A DNA stretch of 64,000 nt from Actinomyces sp. B33 (GTDB lineage: Bacteria; Actinomycetota; Actinomycetes; Actinomycetales; Actinomycetaceae), in contig NZ_JAMRYR010000001.1 of the NCBI RefSeq assembly GCF_028437565.1, positions 1 through 64,000 on the forward strand, read 5' to 3'. Position 1 is the stretch's first letter. Each line of letters starts with the position of its first letter. Shown here in pieces: positions 49,974 to 61,340 of this stretch. The translations under genes and the position numbers were made by a program. The notes beneath the pieces are model-generated. The model worked only from the letters and a program-made list of their open reading frames with translations, was not told the origin of the DNA and ran no database searches.

Positions 49974-50966
49974 TCAGCGCGTGGAGGCCGGGGCCGCTGA
50001 GCGAGCAGTCGCATCCCTCGGGGATGCCGGCGCTACGGGAGTCCCCGCCCACCAGATGTAGAGGCCGACGAGGACGAGGCCCGCGGGGATCCATATCGCC
50101 CACCACGGGAAATGCGGGATGGTCGGGGCCTTGCCGGCGTCCTCGACGTCCGCGATGGGGGTCGGCGTGATGCGCTCCCCGGTGAGGAGGATCCGATGGG
50201 TGTTGATGCCCAGCGGCGTGCAGGTGACAAGGGTGGCCAGGTCGCGCCCCTGCTCGACCCGCAGGGTTTCGGTCTCCTCGGGCTCGACGACCTTCTTGTC
50301 GTTCACCTCGTACGTCAGGACCTCACCGAACACCTCGAGGGTGAAAGTATCGCCCATCTCCACCTTGTCGAGATCGGTGAACATCGTCGCGTCCGCCAGC
50401 CCCCGATGCCCGGTGAGGACGGTGCGCGTACCCGCGCCCCCGACGGGCAAAGACGTCCCCTCAAGATGACCGATCCCCTCAAGAAGGGTCGCCTCCGAGG
50501 TCCCGTGGTAGATCGGCAGGTCGACGTCGATACTGGGGATCTTGATGCGCCCCATGAGTCCCGAGGCGTTCGCCGTCAGGATGGCGCGGTAGTCGAGGGT
50601 GTCGTCCGAGGAGGTGCCGCTGCCCGTGGGGACGTTCGTGTTGGCTTGGAGGAGCGCCCCGGCGGAGAGCGCGTCGTTGTACTCCCTGGCCTTTTGAAGC
50701 TGGACGGCTCGTTCGGGTTCGGCGCCGTCGACTTGGGCGTGGTAGCCGGAGACGATTTTCGACTGGTTGTACTGGCTGATCCAGGAGGCGACCGTGGGGT
50801 AGCTGAGGGCGAGCATCCCGACGACGGCGAAGACCGCGGGGATCAGGGAGAACGCGTTGAGCCGCCATCTTCGCTCGGGAGTCGCGCGGGGCGGGGGCGA
50901 GGCCGGGGAGGCGCCGTCCCCATGGGGGACGTGGGCGAGGTGCTGGGGGCTGCGAGCCGTTGCCAT
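49974..50966 (-). CDS. srtC: Class C sortase, pilus operon 2
   Basis: A 330-residue paralogue of the first sortase. Membrane segment about 38-55; triad H177 (VLTGHRG), C239 (LVTCTPLG) and R248 (NTHRI); C-terminal anchor FPWWAIWIPAGLVLVGLYIW. ATG 50966 has AAGGA upstream; the frame running to 51089 is not used. It should polymerise the operon-2 shaft pilin encoded just upstream. Confidence 0.93.
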   Translation of the reverse strand: MATARSPQHLAHVPHGDGASPASPPPRATPERRWRLNAFSLIPAVFAVVGMLALSYPTVASWISQYNQSKIVSGYHAQVDGAEPERAVQLQKAREYNDALSAGALLQANTNVPTGSGTSSDDTLDYRAILTANASGLMGRIKIPSIDVDLPIYHGTSEATLLEGIGHLEGTSLPVGGAGTRTVLTGHRGLADATMFTDLDKVEMGDTFTLEVFGEVLTYEVNDKKVVEPEETETLRVEQGRDLATLVTCTPLGINTHRILLTGERITPTPIADVEDAGKAPTIPHFPWWAIWIPAGLVLVGLYIWWAGTPVAPASPRDATARSAAPASTR

Positions 50967-50986
50967 GGGGTCCTTCTGATGGGGTG

Positions 50987-51027
50987 ACGGCCGTGGCGGG
51001 GAGGCGACGCCTCCCCACCACGGCCGT
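50987..51027 (-). terminator. Hairpin between shaft pilin 2 and its sortase
   Basis: A 19-bp stem with one mismatch and a 3-nt loop (50987-51005 with 51009-51027) lies between the pilin stop and the sortase start, matching the arrangement in pilus operon 1. Confidence 0.8.
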
Positions 51028-51085
51028 TGATTCTCGATGCGGTCAGCCGGATGGCCCGGCCCGAAGGAGGCCGTCCGGCCGATCC

Positions 51086-52765
51086 TCACCGCTTCTCGCG
51101 ACGGTGGCGGACGACGAGGGTCCCGCCGACGGCGAGGAGCAGGAGCGAGACGCCGCCGATGGTCAGCAGGAGCTGGCCGTTGGCACCCGTGAGCGGGAGC
51201 TGGGGGACGTTCTGCTTGGTGTTGTCGATAGTGATGTCATCCGTGGTGACGGTACCCGCGGAAACCTTCACCGCGGTCTTAGCGGCATCGCCGGCCGGCA
51301 GGACGTAGCCCGCAGGGGCAGCGGTCTCGACGAGGACGTAGCATCGGTCGGCGTGGTCCGGAGTCACTGAGTCCGCGCCTGCGGCGCCGACCTTCTTATC
51401 GATGAACAGGCCCTCGACCCTGACAGTGCCGTCGCCGCCCGTGGTGAACTCGGAACGACCGTTGACGGTGATCGGCTGAGATTCATCACCAGAAGTAGCG
51501 GGATCATCGGCCGCGATCTCCGTGGTACAGGCGCCCGCGAAAGACTCCTTGGCATTGTAGATCTTGAAGGTGGCGCCACTGAGAGCCTTGGAGTTGTCCT
51601 TGTCGTGCTTGGTGATGGTCAGATCGCCCCAGTTGGAGGCAACAGGGTTCGTCGGCACGCCCGGGTTGTCGTTGGGCGGGGTGCTCGGCGGCGTCTGCGG
51701 CGGAGTCTGCGGGTCATCCGGTGTCCCGGGCATAGTGTCGAGGTAGAGGTTCGCGGTGTTCTTGATAGCGCCATCGGCCGGAACGCTCTTCACGTCAGCG
51801 GTGAAGGTTACGACGACGCTCTCGTTGGGGGCGGCCTTCAGCTTGTCGAGGCCCGCCTTGGTGAAGGCGATCGACGCGGGATCGCCGTCGGTCTTCGTAT
51901 AGTCCTGGCCTGCGCTCAGTTCGACGCCCTTAAGAGTGACCGACGCGACCTTGCCGTTCTCCAGGCTCGAATCGAAGTCGTCTTGAATGATGAAGTACTT
52001 GAAGGCGTCGTCCTTGCCGATGCTCGGCACCTTGGCGGTCACCGGGAAGGTCAACTGCTCACCGGTCTGGATGCCGTGCTTGGCGCCATCGACCTGAATG
52101 TCCTTAGTCGGGGCAACAACGACGGTGTTCTTCGGGTAGACGTTGACGTCGTACAGCCACCCTTTCGTCTTCGACTCGGTATCCGGATCATTATCAGGAT
52201 TGTTGTCGGCACCGGAATCAACGGATGCACCATTATCCGGGAAAGGAATCGTCACGAGGAAAGCAGCAGCACGCCTGTGCACAGTTTTCGGAGCCTCCGT
52301 CTCGCACACCAGGTAGGCGCCGACAGACAGCTCGGAAATCTTGGAATCGCCCTGGGCATCGGTCTTCGCTTCCGCCGCTTTGCCCGAATCGAAAGTGGCG
52401 GCAAGGCCGTCCTTGAGGGTCAGCATCGGCGTCTTGAAATCGGCGCCACAGGCGTCCGCAGGAACCGAAGCGGGCAGCTTGCCCCAATCGGCCTGCTTGG
52501 TCAGGTCGAGGTTCTTGATCTGATAGGCGGTGAAAAGGACATCCGCGACCGGCGTTTTCTTGTCGATGTTTGTCTTGCCATCAGGCGTACCGAAAGGCGA
52601 CAACGAACCCGACTCATACTTATGCACCAAGATCGAACCCTTGGCATTCGGATCGATGTTGCCATCGGCTGCGAATGCCGGTGAGCCCAGAGCGACGACG
52701 CCGAGGGCCAAGGCCCCTACGACGGCGATCGCCCGACGCCCCAAGCGCGGGATTTTCGTGTTCAC
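51086..52765 (-). CDS. Major (shaft) pilin, pilus operon 2
   Basis: A 559-residue LPxTG pilin, longer than its counterpart. Signal peptide about 1-33 (SPAFAAD). Pilin-motif lysine K212 in VNVYPKN. A Pro-rich linker (DPQTPPQTPPSTPPNDNPG) separates the middle domain from a Cna-B domain with E-box YVLVETAAPAGYVLP; sorting signal LPLTG at 523-527. The start is GTG 52765, with AGGAAA upstream. The sequence is quite divergent from pilin 1, so the two fimbriae probably differ antigenically and in ligand. Confidence 0.93.
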   Translation of the reverse strand: MNTKIPRLGRRAIAVVGALALGVVALGSPAFAADGNIDPNAKGSILVHKYESGSLSPFGTPDGKTNIDKKTPVADVLFTAYQIKNLDLTKQADWGKLPASVPADACGADFKTPMLTLKDGLAATFDSGKAAEAKTDAQGDSKISELSVGAYLVCETEAPKTVHRRAAAFLVTIPFPDNGASVDSGADNNPDNDPDTESKTKGWLYDVNVYPKNTVVVAPTKDIQVDGAKHGIQTGEQLTFPVTAKVPSIGKDDAFKYFIIQDDFDSSLENGKVASVTLKGVELSAGQDYTKTDGDPASIAFTKAGLDKLKAAPNESVVVTFTADVKSVPADGAIKNTANLYLDTMPGTPDDPQTPPQTPPSTPPNDNPGVPTNPVASNWGDLTITKHDKDNSKALSGATFKIYNAKESFAGACTTEIAADDPATSGDESQPITVNGRSEFTTGGDGTVRVEGLFIDKKVGAAGADSVTPDHADRCYVLVETAAPAGYVLPAGDAAKTAVKVSAGTVTTDDITIDNTKQNVPQLPLTGANGQLLLTIGGVSLLLLAVGGTLVVRHRREKR

Positions 52766-52915
52766 GGGATGTTTCCTCTCAGTGTTGATCCGAAGCATTG
52801 TGCTTCGGGGGGTGGGTCGAGTAGTCGTCACGTTCGGCGTCATGCGCCTCCTCCTTGAGGAAGAGCCGGATACGCGACGCGATCGCCATTCGACAACCCT
52901 TCCCGTGCGACTCTC

Positions 52916-52935
52916 CGCTCCGTCGCGCGACGGAG
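52916..52935. other. 20-bp perfect palindrome between tip adhesin 2 and pilin 2
   Basis: gctccgtcgcgcgacggagc is a perfect palindrome in the 226-bp gap between the adhesin stop and the pilin start. It may form an 8-bp mRNA hairpin that adjusts pilin versus adhesin expression. Confidence 0.55.
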
Positions 52936-52991
52936 CCCTGAATGCGCCACGCGGAATAGCGCGCGCACCAAGTCCTCATTCATCGGGCGCA

Positions 52992-55900
52992 TCATCGCCG
53001 CGCCCTCCTCTTGCGAACGGCCATCGCGGTCCCTCCCGCGCACAGGAGGGAGGCCGCGCCCGCCAGGAGGAGCGAATCGGTGCTCAGCCCCCCGGTCAGG
53101 GGCAGGCCGGGAACCCTCGCCTTCGCGTTCGTGAAGGCCTCGCTGAAGGCGTAACCGCCGGCGTCCGAGATGCGGAAGTCGTGCGGAACGGCATCGAGTA
53201 CATACCCCGCCGGCGCCTTCGCCTCGGTGAGCGAGTACTTCTCGTCGCTCGCCTGCAGATCGGCGACTTCGAACCGGCCGGGGGCCGGATCCCGGTCCGC
53301 GAACGCCCCTGCCGGGCAGACGGCCTCCTCGCAGTCCGCGATCACGGTGCCCGGGGGCACGCCCGGTCCGGTCAGGGCCCATTCCGACCCGCCAAGGGCC
53401 GCGCCGTTATCGGCATCGGTCTTCGACCAGACGACGGGCCCCGTGAGCTTGACGTTGACGAAGGGGCCGAGGGTCATCGTCGTATCGGCGTCCGCCGCCT
53501 CGACGGACACCCTGTGGGCCGTCGAATCGAGTTGGTAGCCGTGGGGAGCGGTCTTCTCCGTCAGGGTGTACGTCCCGAGGGCGACGTCCTTCAGGAGGAA
53601 GGCGCCCTCCGCGGGATCGATGTCGGCGCCCGCGCATTCGGCTGCGGAGTCCGCGACGCAGTCGTCGACGGTCATCGCCGCTCCCGCGGGGTCGGTCGGC
53701 TGCCAGGTCCACGCGGATCCGCCGAGCCGGGCTCCCCCACTGGTGTCTCCGACCTTCGTCCAGCTCACCCGGGGCAGGCGCTTGTTCGCGATCGCGCCCG
53801 CGTCGACGGTCGCGCCGTTGTCCTTGACGACGACGGTCGTGGTCTTGTCGGTCGCGATGTAGCCCGTGGGCGGGGTCTTCTCCGTGAGGGCGTACGTCCC
53901 GAAGGCGATGGAGGCGAGCGTGAAGTGCCCCGGTCGCGGATCCTGGTCTCCGGAGGCGCCGCACGGGGCGCTCGTGCAGTCCTCGATCGTCCGCGCCGAT
54001 CCGGCAGGGTCGGTCGGGGTGAGGACCCATACGGATCCTCCGACGGGCCGGCCCTGGGCGTCGGTCTTGCGCCACGTCACCGCGCCGGTGATCGGGGTGT
54101 TCTCGATGTCCCCGAGGGCGACGGGGGTCGAGGCGCTGCCCGCGTCGAGTTCGAATGGCCTGTCGTTCCCCGGGACGTATCCGCTGGGCGCCGTGTCCTC
54201 GTGGAGGGTGTATCTGCCCAGTGGCAGCCCCTTGACGGCGAACGCGCCGACGGCAGGATCGGCGTCCCGGCCGGAGTAGCCGGGTTGGCCGGTGTTGTCG
54301 GCGACCTCGATGGGGGTCGAGCCGTCGGCCGGGATGATCCGCCACGTCGAGCCCCCGAGGCGCTCCCCGGTCGCCGACGAGACCTTGCGCCAGGTGACGT
54401 CCCCGACCTTCGGCTTGGGCGTGTTGGTGAAGGTGCACAGGAAGTCCCTGGAGTCCCCCGGGGCGACGTACAGGCCGTACGTGGGGTTCGCGCCGGGCTT
54501 GCGGGTCGCCTCCACCGGGTTGCCGGTGTACTGGTCGACGCAGTGGAACGTCGTGTCGTAGTCGCTCATCCTCGCCCCGTTGAGCGGCTCCTCCTTCATG
54601 ACGTACTCGCGGCCCTTCTTCACGATGAAGACCCCTGCGGAGGCGAGGTGCCCGGTTCCCGTCCCCTGGGTCTCGTCCTGGGCGAGGAGGACGCCCCCCT
54701 TGCCGAGAACGGATATCCTGAACTGGTCCCCGGCCTTCTCGCGTCCGACGAGGTTCTTGACGAGGTAGAGGGTCGAGGGGTTGGCGCAACTGGCCAGGTC
54801 GCTCCCCGCATGACCCCCGGGCATGCCCTGAAGCTCGATGTCGCGCCCATTGGCCTCGCCCGTATCGGGATCGATCGAGTAGTTTCGAGTCCGGCCGCCC
54901 TTGGAGTATTGGACGAACAAGTTCCCTTCGCTGTCGAAGGCCAGCCCATTGGCCTGGCCTTTCGAGGCTTTGAGATCCGCGGTCTTGCCGGACGGGCGGA
55001 TCTCGCCACCGCGAGCGCGGTCGAGCTCTTCTTTAAGGACCGGGACGACCTTCGTGTGCTTCTTCCCATCGTTCCAGAGGATGAAGAGGTCGCCCGCAGA
55101 GCTGAAGGCGATATCCCCATTACCGGAATCGGCGCCGTGCTCGCGCACATAGACGTACCCCACGGATACGACTCGTCCGCCCTCGTACTTCAGCAGATGG
55201 AAATAAACGTTGTGATGGCCGTATCGATCCGGTTTGAATTCGAAGAACCCCCCGAAGTAGAAGGCGCTGTTCGGGTCGGTGGGGTCGATGCCGCCGGCGA
55301 TCAGCGATCCCTGGTCAACGCCGTATACCGGCTTCCGATGATAGTTGTAGACGTTCTTCAGGGTTGGGATATCACCGGTGTACAGGGCTCTCACCCCGTC
55401 GTTGGGAGTCCACCTGCGGATCGTCAGCCGCCGGTTGTTGTTGCGGTTGTAGGCGTAGGCGACACGGCCCCCGTCTCCGATGGCGAGCCCATTGTAATGG
55501 TCCCCCTCATCTCGGTAGGTACGCGAATAATCGCGTGGAAAGCTGAAGGCGGGGACTGTCGACGGACGGGGAATCCCATTCGCCGACGTGACGAGGCGGA
55601 CCTCGCCGTTGTCGGCGATCGTGTAGTAGTCCCCGGCCCCGCACGACAGGGGCGCATTCCGGGACCTCAGGGGATTCGCAGCGGGGCCGCGGACCGCCCT
55701 CGGCTCGATAAGGGCCTCCGGCTCAACATCGTCGGGGGATGCCGCAGGGGTGCGACCCTCCTCGTCGAGATCCTCCGATTCCAGGTCCTCGACATCCTCG
55801 CCGGGGCGGAGCGGAGCGGAGGAGTCGGACTCGACCTCGGGCTGATCCGGCACTCCGGCCCCCTCACCGGATTGCGGAGAATCCACGGGAGACTCCGCGA

Positions 55901-56066
55901 CCACGGGATCGGCGGGCTCGTCCGCGGCGGCCGAGGATTGCGGCAGCACGACGGCCCCGATGAGCACGAGGGAGCAGACAGCGGTGACGACGCCCGAGGT
56001 CGCGCCATGACGGCGACGCGCGTGGCGGACCCGTCTATTTCGATACGTTATCCCACGATGCCGCAT
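52992..56066 (-). CDS. Pilus tip/minor adhesin, pilus operon 2
   Basis: A 1024-residue LPxTG protein. The signal/anchor region (about 1-48) and an acidic low-complexity stalk (50-130) precede a large unique domain (about 140-480) with repeated blade-like stretches (NGLAIGDGGRVAYAYNR, DIAFSSAGDLFILWNDG, NGLAFDSEGNLFVQYSKG) that resemble a beta-propeller. Four prealbumin/SpaA-type modules follow, each opening VTWRK or similar (GDVTWRKVSS, GAVTWRKTDA, RVSWTKVGD, PVVWSKTDAD) and closing with an E-box such as YTLTEKTAPHGY. The sorting signal LPLTG is at 988-992. First gene of the operon; GAAGG precedes the ATG. Transcription starts at a promoter with a poly-G spacer. Confidence 0.87.
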   Translation of the reverse strand: MRHRGITYRNRRVRHARRRHGATSGVVTAVCSLVLIGAVVLPQSSAAADEPADPVVAESPVDSPQSGEGAGVPDQPEVESDSSAPLRPGEDVEDLESEDLDEEGRTPAASPDDVEPEALIEPRAVRGPAANPLRSRNAPLSCGAGDYYTIADNGEVRLVTSANGIPRPSTVPAFSFPRDYSRTYRDEGDHYNGLAIGDGGRVAYAYNRNNNRRLTIRRWTPNDGVRALYTGDIPTLKNVYNYHRKPVYGVDQGSLIAGGIDPTDPNSAFYFGGFFEFKPDRYGHHNVYFHLLKYEGGRVVSVGYVYVREHGADSGNGDIAFSSAGDLFILWNDGKKHTKVVPVLKEELDRARGGEIRPSGKTADLKASKGQANGLAFDSEGNLFVQYSKGGRTRNYSIDPDTGEANGRDIELQGMPGGHAGSDLASCANPSTLYLVKNLVGREKAGDQFRISVLGKGGVLLAQDETQGTGTGHLASAGVFIVKKGREYVMKEEPLNGARMSDYDTTFHCVDQYTGNPVEATRKPGANPTYGLYVAPGDSRDFLCTFTNTPKPKVGDVTWRKVSSATGERLGGSTWRIIPADGSTPIEVADNTGQPGYSGRDADPAVGAFAVKGLPLGRYTLHEDTAPSGYVPGNDRPFELDAGSASTPVALGDIENTPITGAVTWRKTDAQGRPVGGSVWVLTPTDPAGSARTIEDCTSAPCGASGDQDPRPGHFTLASIAFGTYALTEKTPPTGYIATDKTTTVVVKDNGATVDAGAIANKRLPRVSWTKVGDTSGGARLGGSAWTWQPTDPAGAAMTVDDCVADSAAECAGADIDPAEGAFLLKDVALGTYTLTEKTAPHGYQLDSTAHRVSVEAADADTTMTLGPFVNVKLTGPVVWSKTDADNGAALGGSEWALTGPGVPPGTVIADCEEAVCPAGAFADRDPAPGRFEVADLQASDEKYSLTEAKAPAGYVLDAVPHDFRISDAGGYAFSEAFTNAKARVPGLPLTGGLSTDSLLLAGAASLLCAGGTAMAVRKRRARR

Positions 56067-56159
56067 ATGCGCACCTTCCCGACTCGACGATCGAACGCAA
56101 CGCCATCACGACACCAGCACGCGCTTTTCAATCTTCTTTGCACTCTTGAAACTTACTGA

Positions 56160-56187
56160 ATAATAACCTCCCCCCCCCCCCGAGCAA
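56160..56187 (-). promoter_or_regulatory. Probable phase-variable promoter of pilus operon 2
   Basis: Read on the - strand: TTGCTC (56182-56187), a 16-bp spacer made of twelve G plus aggt, then TATTAT (56160-56165, five of six matches to TATAAT). The homopolymer (C on the + strand, 56170-56181) lies entirely between the two boxes, so slipped-strand changes in its length would alter promoter strength. The leader to ATG 56066 would be about 85 nt. Confidence 0.65.
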
Positions 56188-56420
56188 ATCGTCCCTAATA
56201 ACTGTGGAGAAGACCGAGAGAAATTGTCGCGGAGGGAAAAAGAATTCTTCGCATTAACGCAGGTCATGAACCATATGACGATATATCGGGTTATCGGCAC
56301 GGCGAGCGCCCCCATCGGCGGACGAGCCCCACGAGGACAGGACGCGACCGGACACGCAGCGCCGGACAGCGATCAGCCCGCTCCGACCCGGTCGATCCCC
56401 CTCGCCCCGCCGAGAACGAA
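56188..56420. other. Intergenic region upstream of pilus operon 2
   Basis: About 230 bp with no supportable gene, relatively AT-rich near 56190-56300. It could hold regulator sites for the pilus promoter, but no repeat is clear. Confidence 0.4.
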
Positions 56421-56456
56421 CGGGACCCCCGCTCGCCGAAGCGAGCGGGGGTCCCG
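56421..56456 (-). terminator. Terminator of the str operon after tuf
   Basis: A perfect 16-bp stem (56421-56436 with 56441-56456, loop cgaa), 34 bp after the tuf stop. It ends the operon before the accessory island. Confidence 0.88.
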
Positions 56457-56489
56457 CAGAGGATCGTCAGCGGACAGGCTCCGCGTCGA

Positions 56490-57677
<1,188 letters not shown>

Positions 57678-57780
57678 TTGTGTCCTCCTGGACTCGGGTA
57701 GTTTTTCTCAGCCTTTGGCTGGTGTCACTCTAACACTGCCGGGGCATGAGACCTACTGGGTTTTATTTGGTGTGAGGCGG

Positions 57781-57818
57781 CTCGCTGGCCCCCGCCCGAA
57801 GGGACGGGGCCCGGCGAG
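57781..57818 (-). terminator. Imperfect hairpin after fusA
   Basis: Arms ctcgctggcccc and ggggcccggcgag pair with one G-T and one mismatch around an 11-13-nt loop, starting 15 bp after the fusA stop. It may partly separate tuf expression from fusA. Confidence 0.5.
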
Positions 57819-57833
57819 CGCACCCGGTGGGAC

Positions 57834-59957
57834 TCACGCGCCCCGAGACTTTCCGATGATCTCTTCCGCGACGTTGCGCGGGACCTCGGCGTAGCTGTCG
57901 AACTCCATCGCGTAGACCGCGCGGCCCTGCGTCTTCGAGCGCAGATCGCCGATGTAGCCGAACATCTCCGAGAGCGGGACCTGCGCCTTGACGACGCGCA
58001 CGCCGTGCTGCTCGTCCATCGACTGGATCGAGCCGCGCCGCGAGTTCAGGTCGCCGATGACGTCGCCCATGTATTCCTCGGGAGTACGGACCTCGACGGC
58101 CATGATCGGCTCGAGGAGGACCGGGGACGCCTTCTTCGCGGCCTCCTTGAGGGCCATGGAGCCCGCGACCTTGAACGCCATCTCCGAGGAGTCGACCTCG
58201 TGGTAGGCGCCGTCGAGGAGCGTCGCCTTGATGTCGACCATCGGGTAGCCGGCGAGGACGCCGGACTGCATGGCGTCCTGGATGCCCGCGTTGACCGAGG
58301 GGATGTACTCGCGCGGAACGCGGCCGCCGGTGACCTTGTCCTCGAACTCGTACTCGCTGTCGGAGCCCGCCGGGAGCGGCTCCAGGGCGATGATGACGCG
58401 CGCGAACTGGCCGGAGCCGCCCGTCTGCTTCTTGTGCGTGTACTCGTACTTGTCGACCGTCTTGCGGATGGTCTCGCGGTAGGCGACCATCGGAGAACCG
58501 ACGTTCGCCTCGACCTTGAACTCGCGGCGCATGCGGTCGACGATGATGTCGAGGTGGAGCTCGCCCATGCCGCCGATGATCGTCTGACCGGTCTCCGCGT
58601 CGAGCTCGACGGTGAAGGTCGGGTCCTCCTCGGCGAGCTTCTGGATGGCGACGCCCATCTTCTCCTGGTCGGCCTTCGACTTGGGCTCGACGGCGACCTG
58701 GATGACCGGCTTGGGGAAGGTCATCGACTCCAGGACGATCGGCTTGTCGATCGCGCACAGCGTGTCGCCGGTCGTCGTGTCCTTGAGGCCGATGACCGCG
58801 TAGATGTGTCCGGCGTGCGCCTCGTCGACCGGGTTCTCCTTGTTCGAGTGCATCTGGAAGATCTTGCCGATGCGCTCCTTCTTGCCCTTGGTGGAGTTGA
58901 GCACCTGGGCGCCCGACTCGACCTTGCCCGAGTAGACGCGCACGAAGGTCAGCTTGCCGTAGAACGGGTGGGCCGCGATCTTGAACGCGAGGGCCGCGAA
59001 GGGCTCGGCCTCGGAGGGCGTGCGCGACTCGGTCTTCTCCTCGTCGTCGGAACCGGGCTTGAAGCCCTTGACGGATTCGACGTCGAGGGGGGACGGGAGG
59101 AAGTCGACGACCGCGTCGAGGACCGGCTGGACGCCCATGTTGCGCAGGGCCGTGCCGCAGTAGACCGGGAAGGCCTTGCCGGAGACCGTCAGGAGGCGGA
59201 TGCCCTCCTTGATCTGCTCGTTCGTCAGCTCGCCGTTCTCGAGGTAGGCCTCGGTGAGCTCGTCGGAGCCCTCGGCGGCGGCCTCGACCATCGCCTCGCG
59301 GTACTCCTCGGCGCGCTCCTGGAGGTCCTCGGGGATCGGGCCGCGGACGATGACCGAGCCGAGGGTCGGCTGGCCCTTGTCGTCGGTCGCCGGGTAGCGC
59401 AGGGACTCCATGGTCAGCAGATCGATCTGGCCCTCGAACTCGTTCTCGGCGCCGATGGGCAGCTGCATGACGATCGGGGTCGCGTGGAGGCGGTCCTTGA
59501 TGGTCGACACGGAGAAGTAGAAGTCCGCGCCCATCTTGTCCATCTTGTTGATGAAGCAGATGCGGGGGACCTCGTACTTGTCGGCCTGGCGCCACACGGT
59601 CTCCGACTGGGGCTCGACGCCCTCCTTGCCGTCGAACACCGCGACGGCGCCGTCGAGGACGCGCAGCGAGCGCTCGACCTCGACGGTGAAGTCGACGTGG
59701 CCGGGGGTGTCGATGATGTTGACCTGGTTGCCGTTCCAGAAGGAGGTGACCGCGGCGGACGTGATCGTGATGCCGCGCTCCTTCTCCTGCTCCATCCAGT
59801 CGGTCGTCGAGGCGCCGTCGTGCGTCTCGCCGATCTTGTAGTTGATGCCCGTGTAGAACAGGATGCGTTCCGTCACGGTCGTCTTGCCGGCATCGATGTG
59901 AGCCATGATGCCAATGTTGCGGACCTTGTTGAGGTCCGTGAGCACCTCTTGTGCCAC
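57834..59957 (-). CDS. fusA: Elongation factor G
   Basis: A 707-residue translocation GTPase: [15 protein letters not shown] (P-loop), [18 protein letters not shown], and the domain IV/V sequences ([16 protein letters not shown] ... [17 protein letters not shown]). Normal length; str operon. Confidence 0.99.
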   Translation of the reverse strand: MAQEVLTDLNKVRNIGIMAHIDAGKTTVTERILFYTGINYKIGETHDGASTTDWMEQEKERGITITSAAVTSFWNGNQVNIIDTPGHVDFTVEVERSLRVLDGAVAVFDGKEGVEPQSETVWRQADKYEVPRICFINKMDKMGADFYFSVSTIKDRLHATPIVMQLPIGAENEFEGQIDLLTMESLRYPATDDKGQPTLGSVIVRGPIPEDLQERAEEYREAMVEAAAEGSDELTEAYLENGELTNEQIKEGIRLLTVSGKAFPVYCGTALRNMGVQPVLDAVVDFLPSPLDVESVKGFKPGSDDEEKTESRTPSEAEPFAALAFKIAAHPFYGKLTFVRVYSGKVESGAQVLNSTKGKKERIGKIFQMHSNKENPVDEAHAGHIYAVIGLKDTTTGDTLCAIDKPIVLESMTFPKPVIQVAVEPKSKADQEKMGVAIQKLAEEDPTFTVELDAETGQTIIGGMGELHLDIIVDRMRREFKVEANVGSPMVAYRETIRKTVDKYEYTHKKQTGGSGQFARVIIALEPLPAGSDSEYEFEDKVTGGRVPREYIPSVNAGIQDAMQSGVLAGYPMVDIKATLLDGAYHEVDSSEMAFKVAGSMALKEAAKKASPVLLEPIMAVEVRTPEEYMGDVIGDLNSRRGSIQSMDEQHGVRVVKAQVPLSEMFGYIGDLRSKTQGRAVYAMEFDSYAEVPRNVAEEIIGKSRGA

Positions 59958-60046
59958 GAGTGAGGTTCCTTCGGTCGAAGTGGGTGAGTGACTCGCGGGT
60001 CATCCCGTCGGCGAGGGGGACCGCGGCCTCCCCCGCCGACAGGGGA

Positions 60047-60516
<470 letters not shown>

Positions 60517-60517
<1 letters not shown>

Positions 60518-60891
60518 TACTTCTTCTCCTTCTTGGCGCCGTAACGCGAACGGGCCTGCTGGCGGCCCCGCACGCCCTGGGTGTCGAGCGAGCCGCGGAC
60601 GATGCGGTAGCGCACGCCGGGCAGGTCCTTCACACGACCGCCGCGAACGAGGACGATCGAGTGCTCCTGCAGGTTGTGGCCCTCACCGGGGATGTACGCG
60701 GTGACCTCGATGCCGGAGGAGAGGCGCACGCGGGCGACCTTACGAAGGGCCGAGTTCGGCTTCTTCGGGGTGGTGGTGTACACGCGGGTGCACACGCCGC
60801 GGCGCTGGGGCGAGCCCTTGAGCGCGGGGGTCTTGGCCTTCGCGCGCTTGGAGCTGCGGCCCTTGCGGACGAGCTGCTGAATGGTAGGCAC
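60517..60891 (-). CDS. rpsL: Ribosomal protein S12
   Basis: A 124-residue decoding-centre protein. The two lysine sites where streptomycin-resistance changes arise are the sensitive type ([11 protein letters not shown] and [11 protein letters not shown]). First gene of the str operon. Confidence 0.98.
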
Positions 60892-61133
60892 TGGGACTCC
60901 AGTTTCTTTCCGTCGGAGGCACGGCCCGATGAGCCGCGCCCTTGTGTCAGTCTTCCATGACCGATGGATCCCCCCGCGGGCGCACGAGTGTCCGTCAGGG
61001 GCCGGTGCGCCATGATGACGAGGAGGCGGTGCCTACCGGGTCAGAGGATGACGCCCGGAGCTCCGACGGACGGAGCCCGCTGCCGGTGCGGGACCGGCGG
61101 ATGAGGACCCGCGAAGCCACGGGAACCTCGGCC
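60892..61133 (-). other. Leader of the str operon
   Basis: About 240 bp between the inferred start site and rpsL with no gene. GC-rich and able to fold locally, but no known RNA motif is recognised. Confidence 0.4.
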
Positions 61134-61163
61134 AGGATACGGGCCGGAACCCTCGCGGGTCAA
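61134..61163 (-). promoter_or_regulatory. Probable promoter of the str operon
   Basis: On the - strand TTGACC (61158-61163, five of six) and TATCCT (61134-61139, four of six) are 18 bp apart, about 240 bp before rpsL. Confidence 0.5.
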
Positions 61164-61340
61164 AGGCCCCGGGGGTGACGTGGAGCGCACCCCCGCGCCC
61201 ATCGCGCTGCGGAGATCGGGCCGTCCAGTGTGAGGAAGGTCCTCTCCCGACCTGGCCGAACAATTCTAATATGAGCCTATCCTCATTCTCATCAGCGCGG
61301 CCTCGATAATGGGCCGCCGACTCCGTGGAAAGGCGCATCA

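Noticed and set aside
61267-61291. DtxR/Fur-like iron box (ATGAG-N6-CTCAT) before the ECF operon
   Set aside because: The dyad is short and does not match known consensus well enough.
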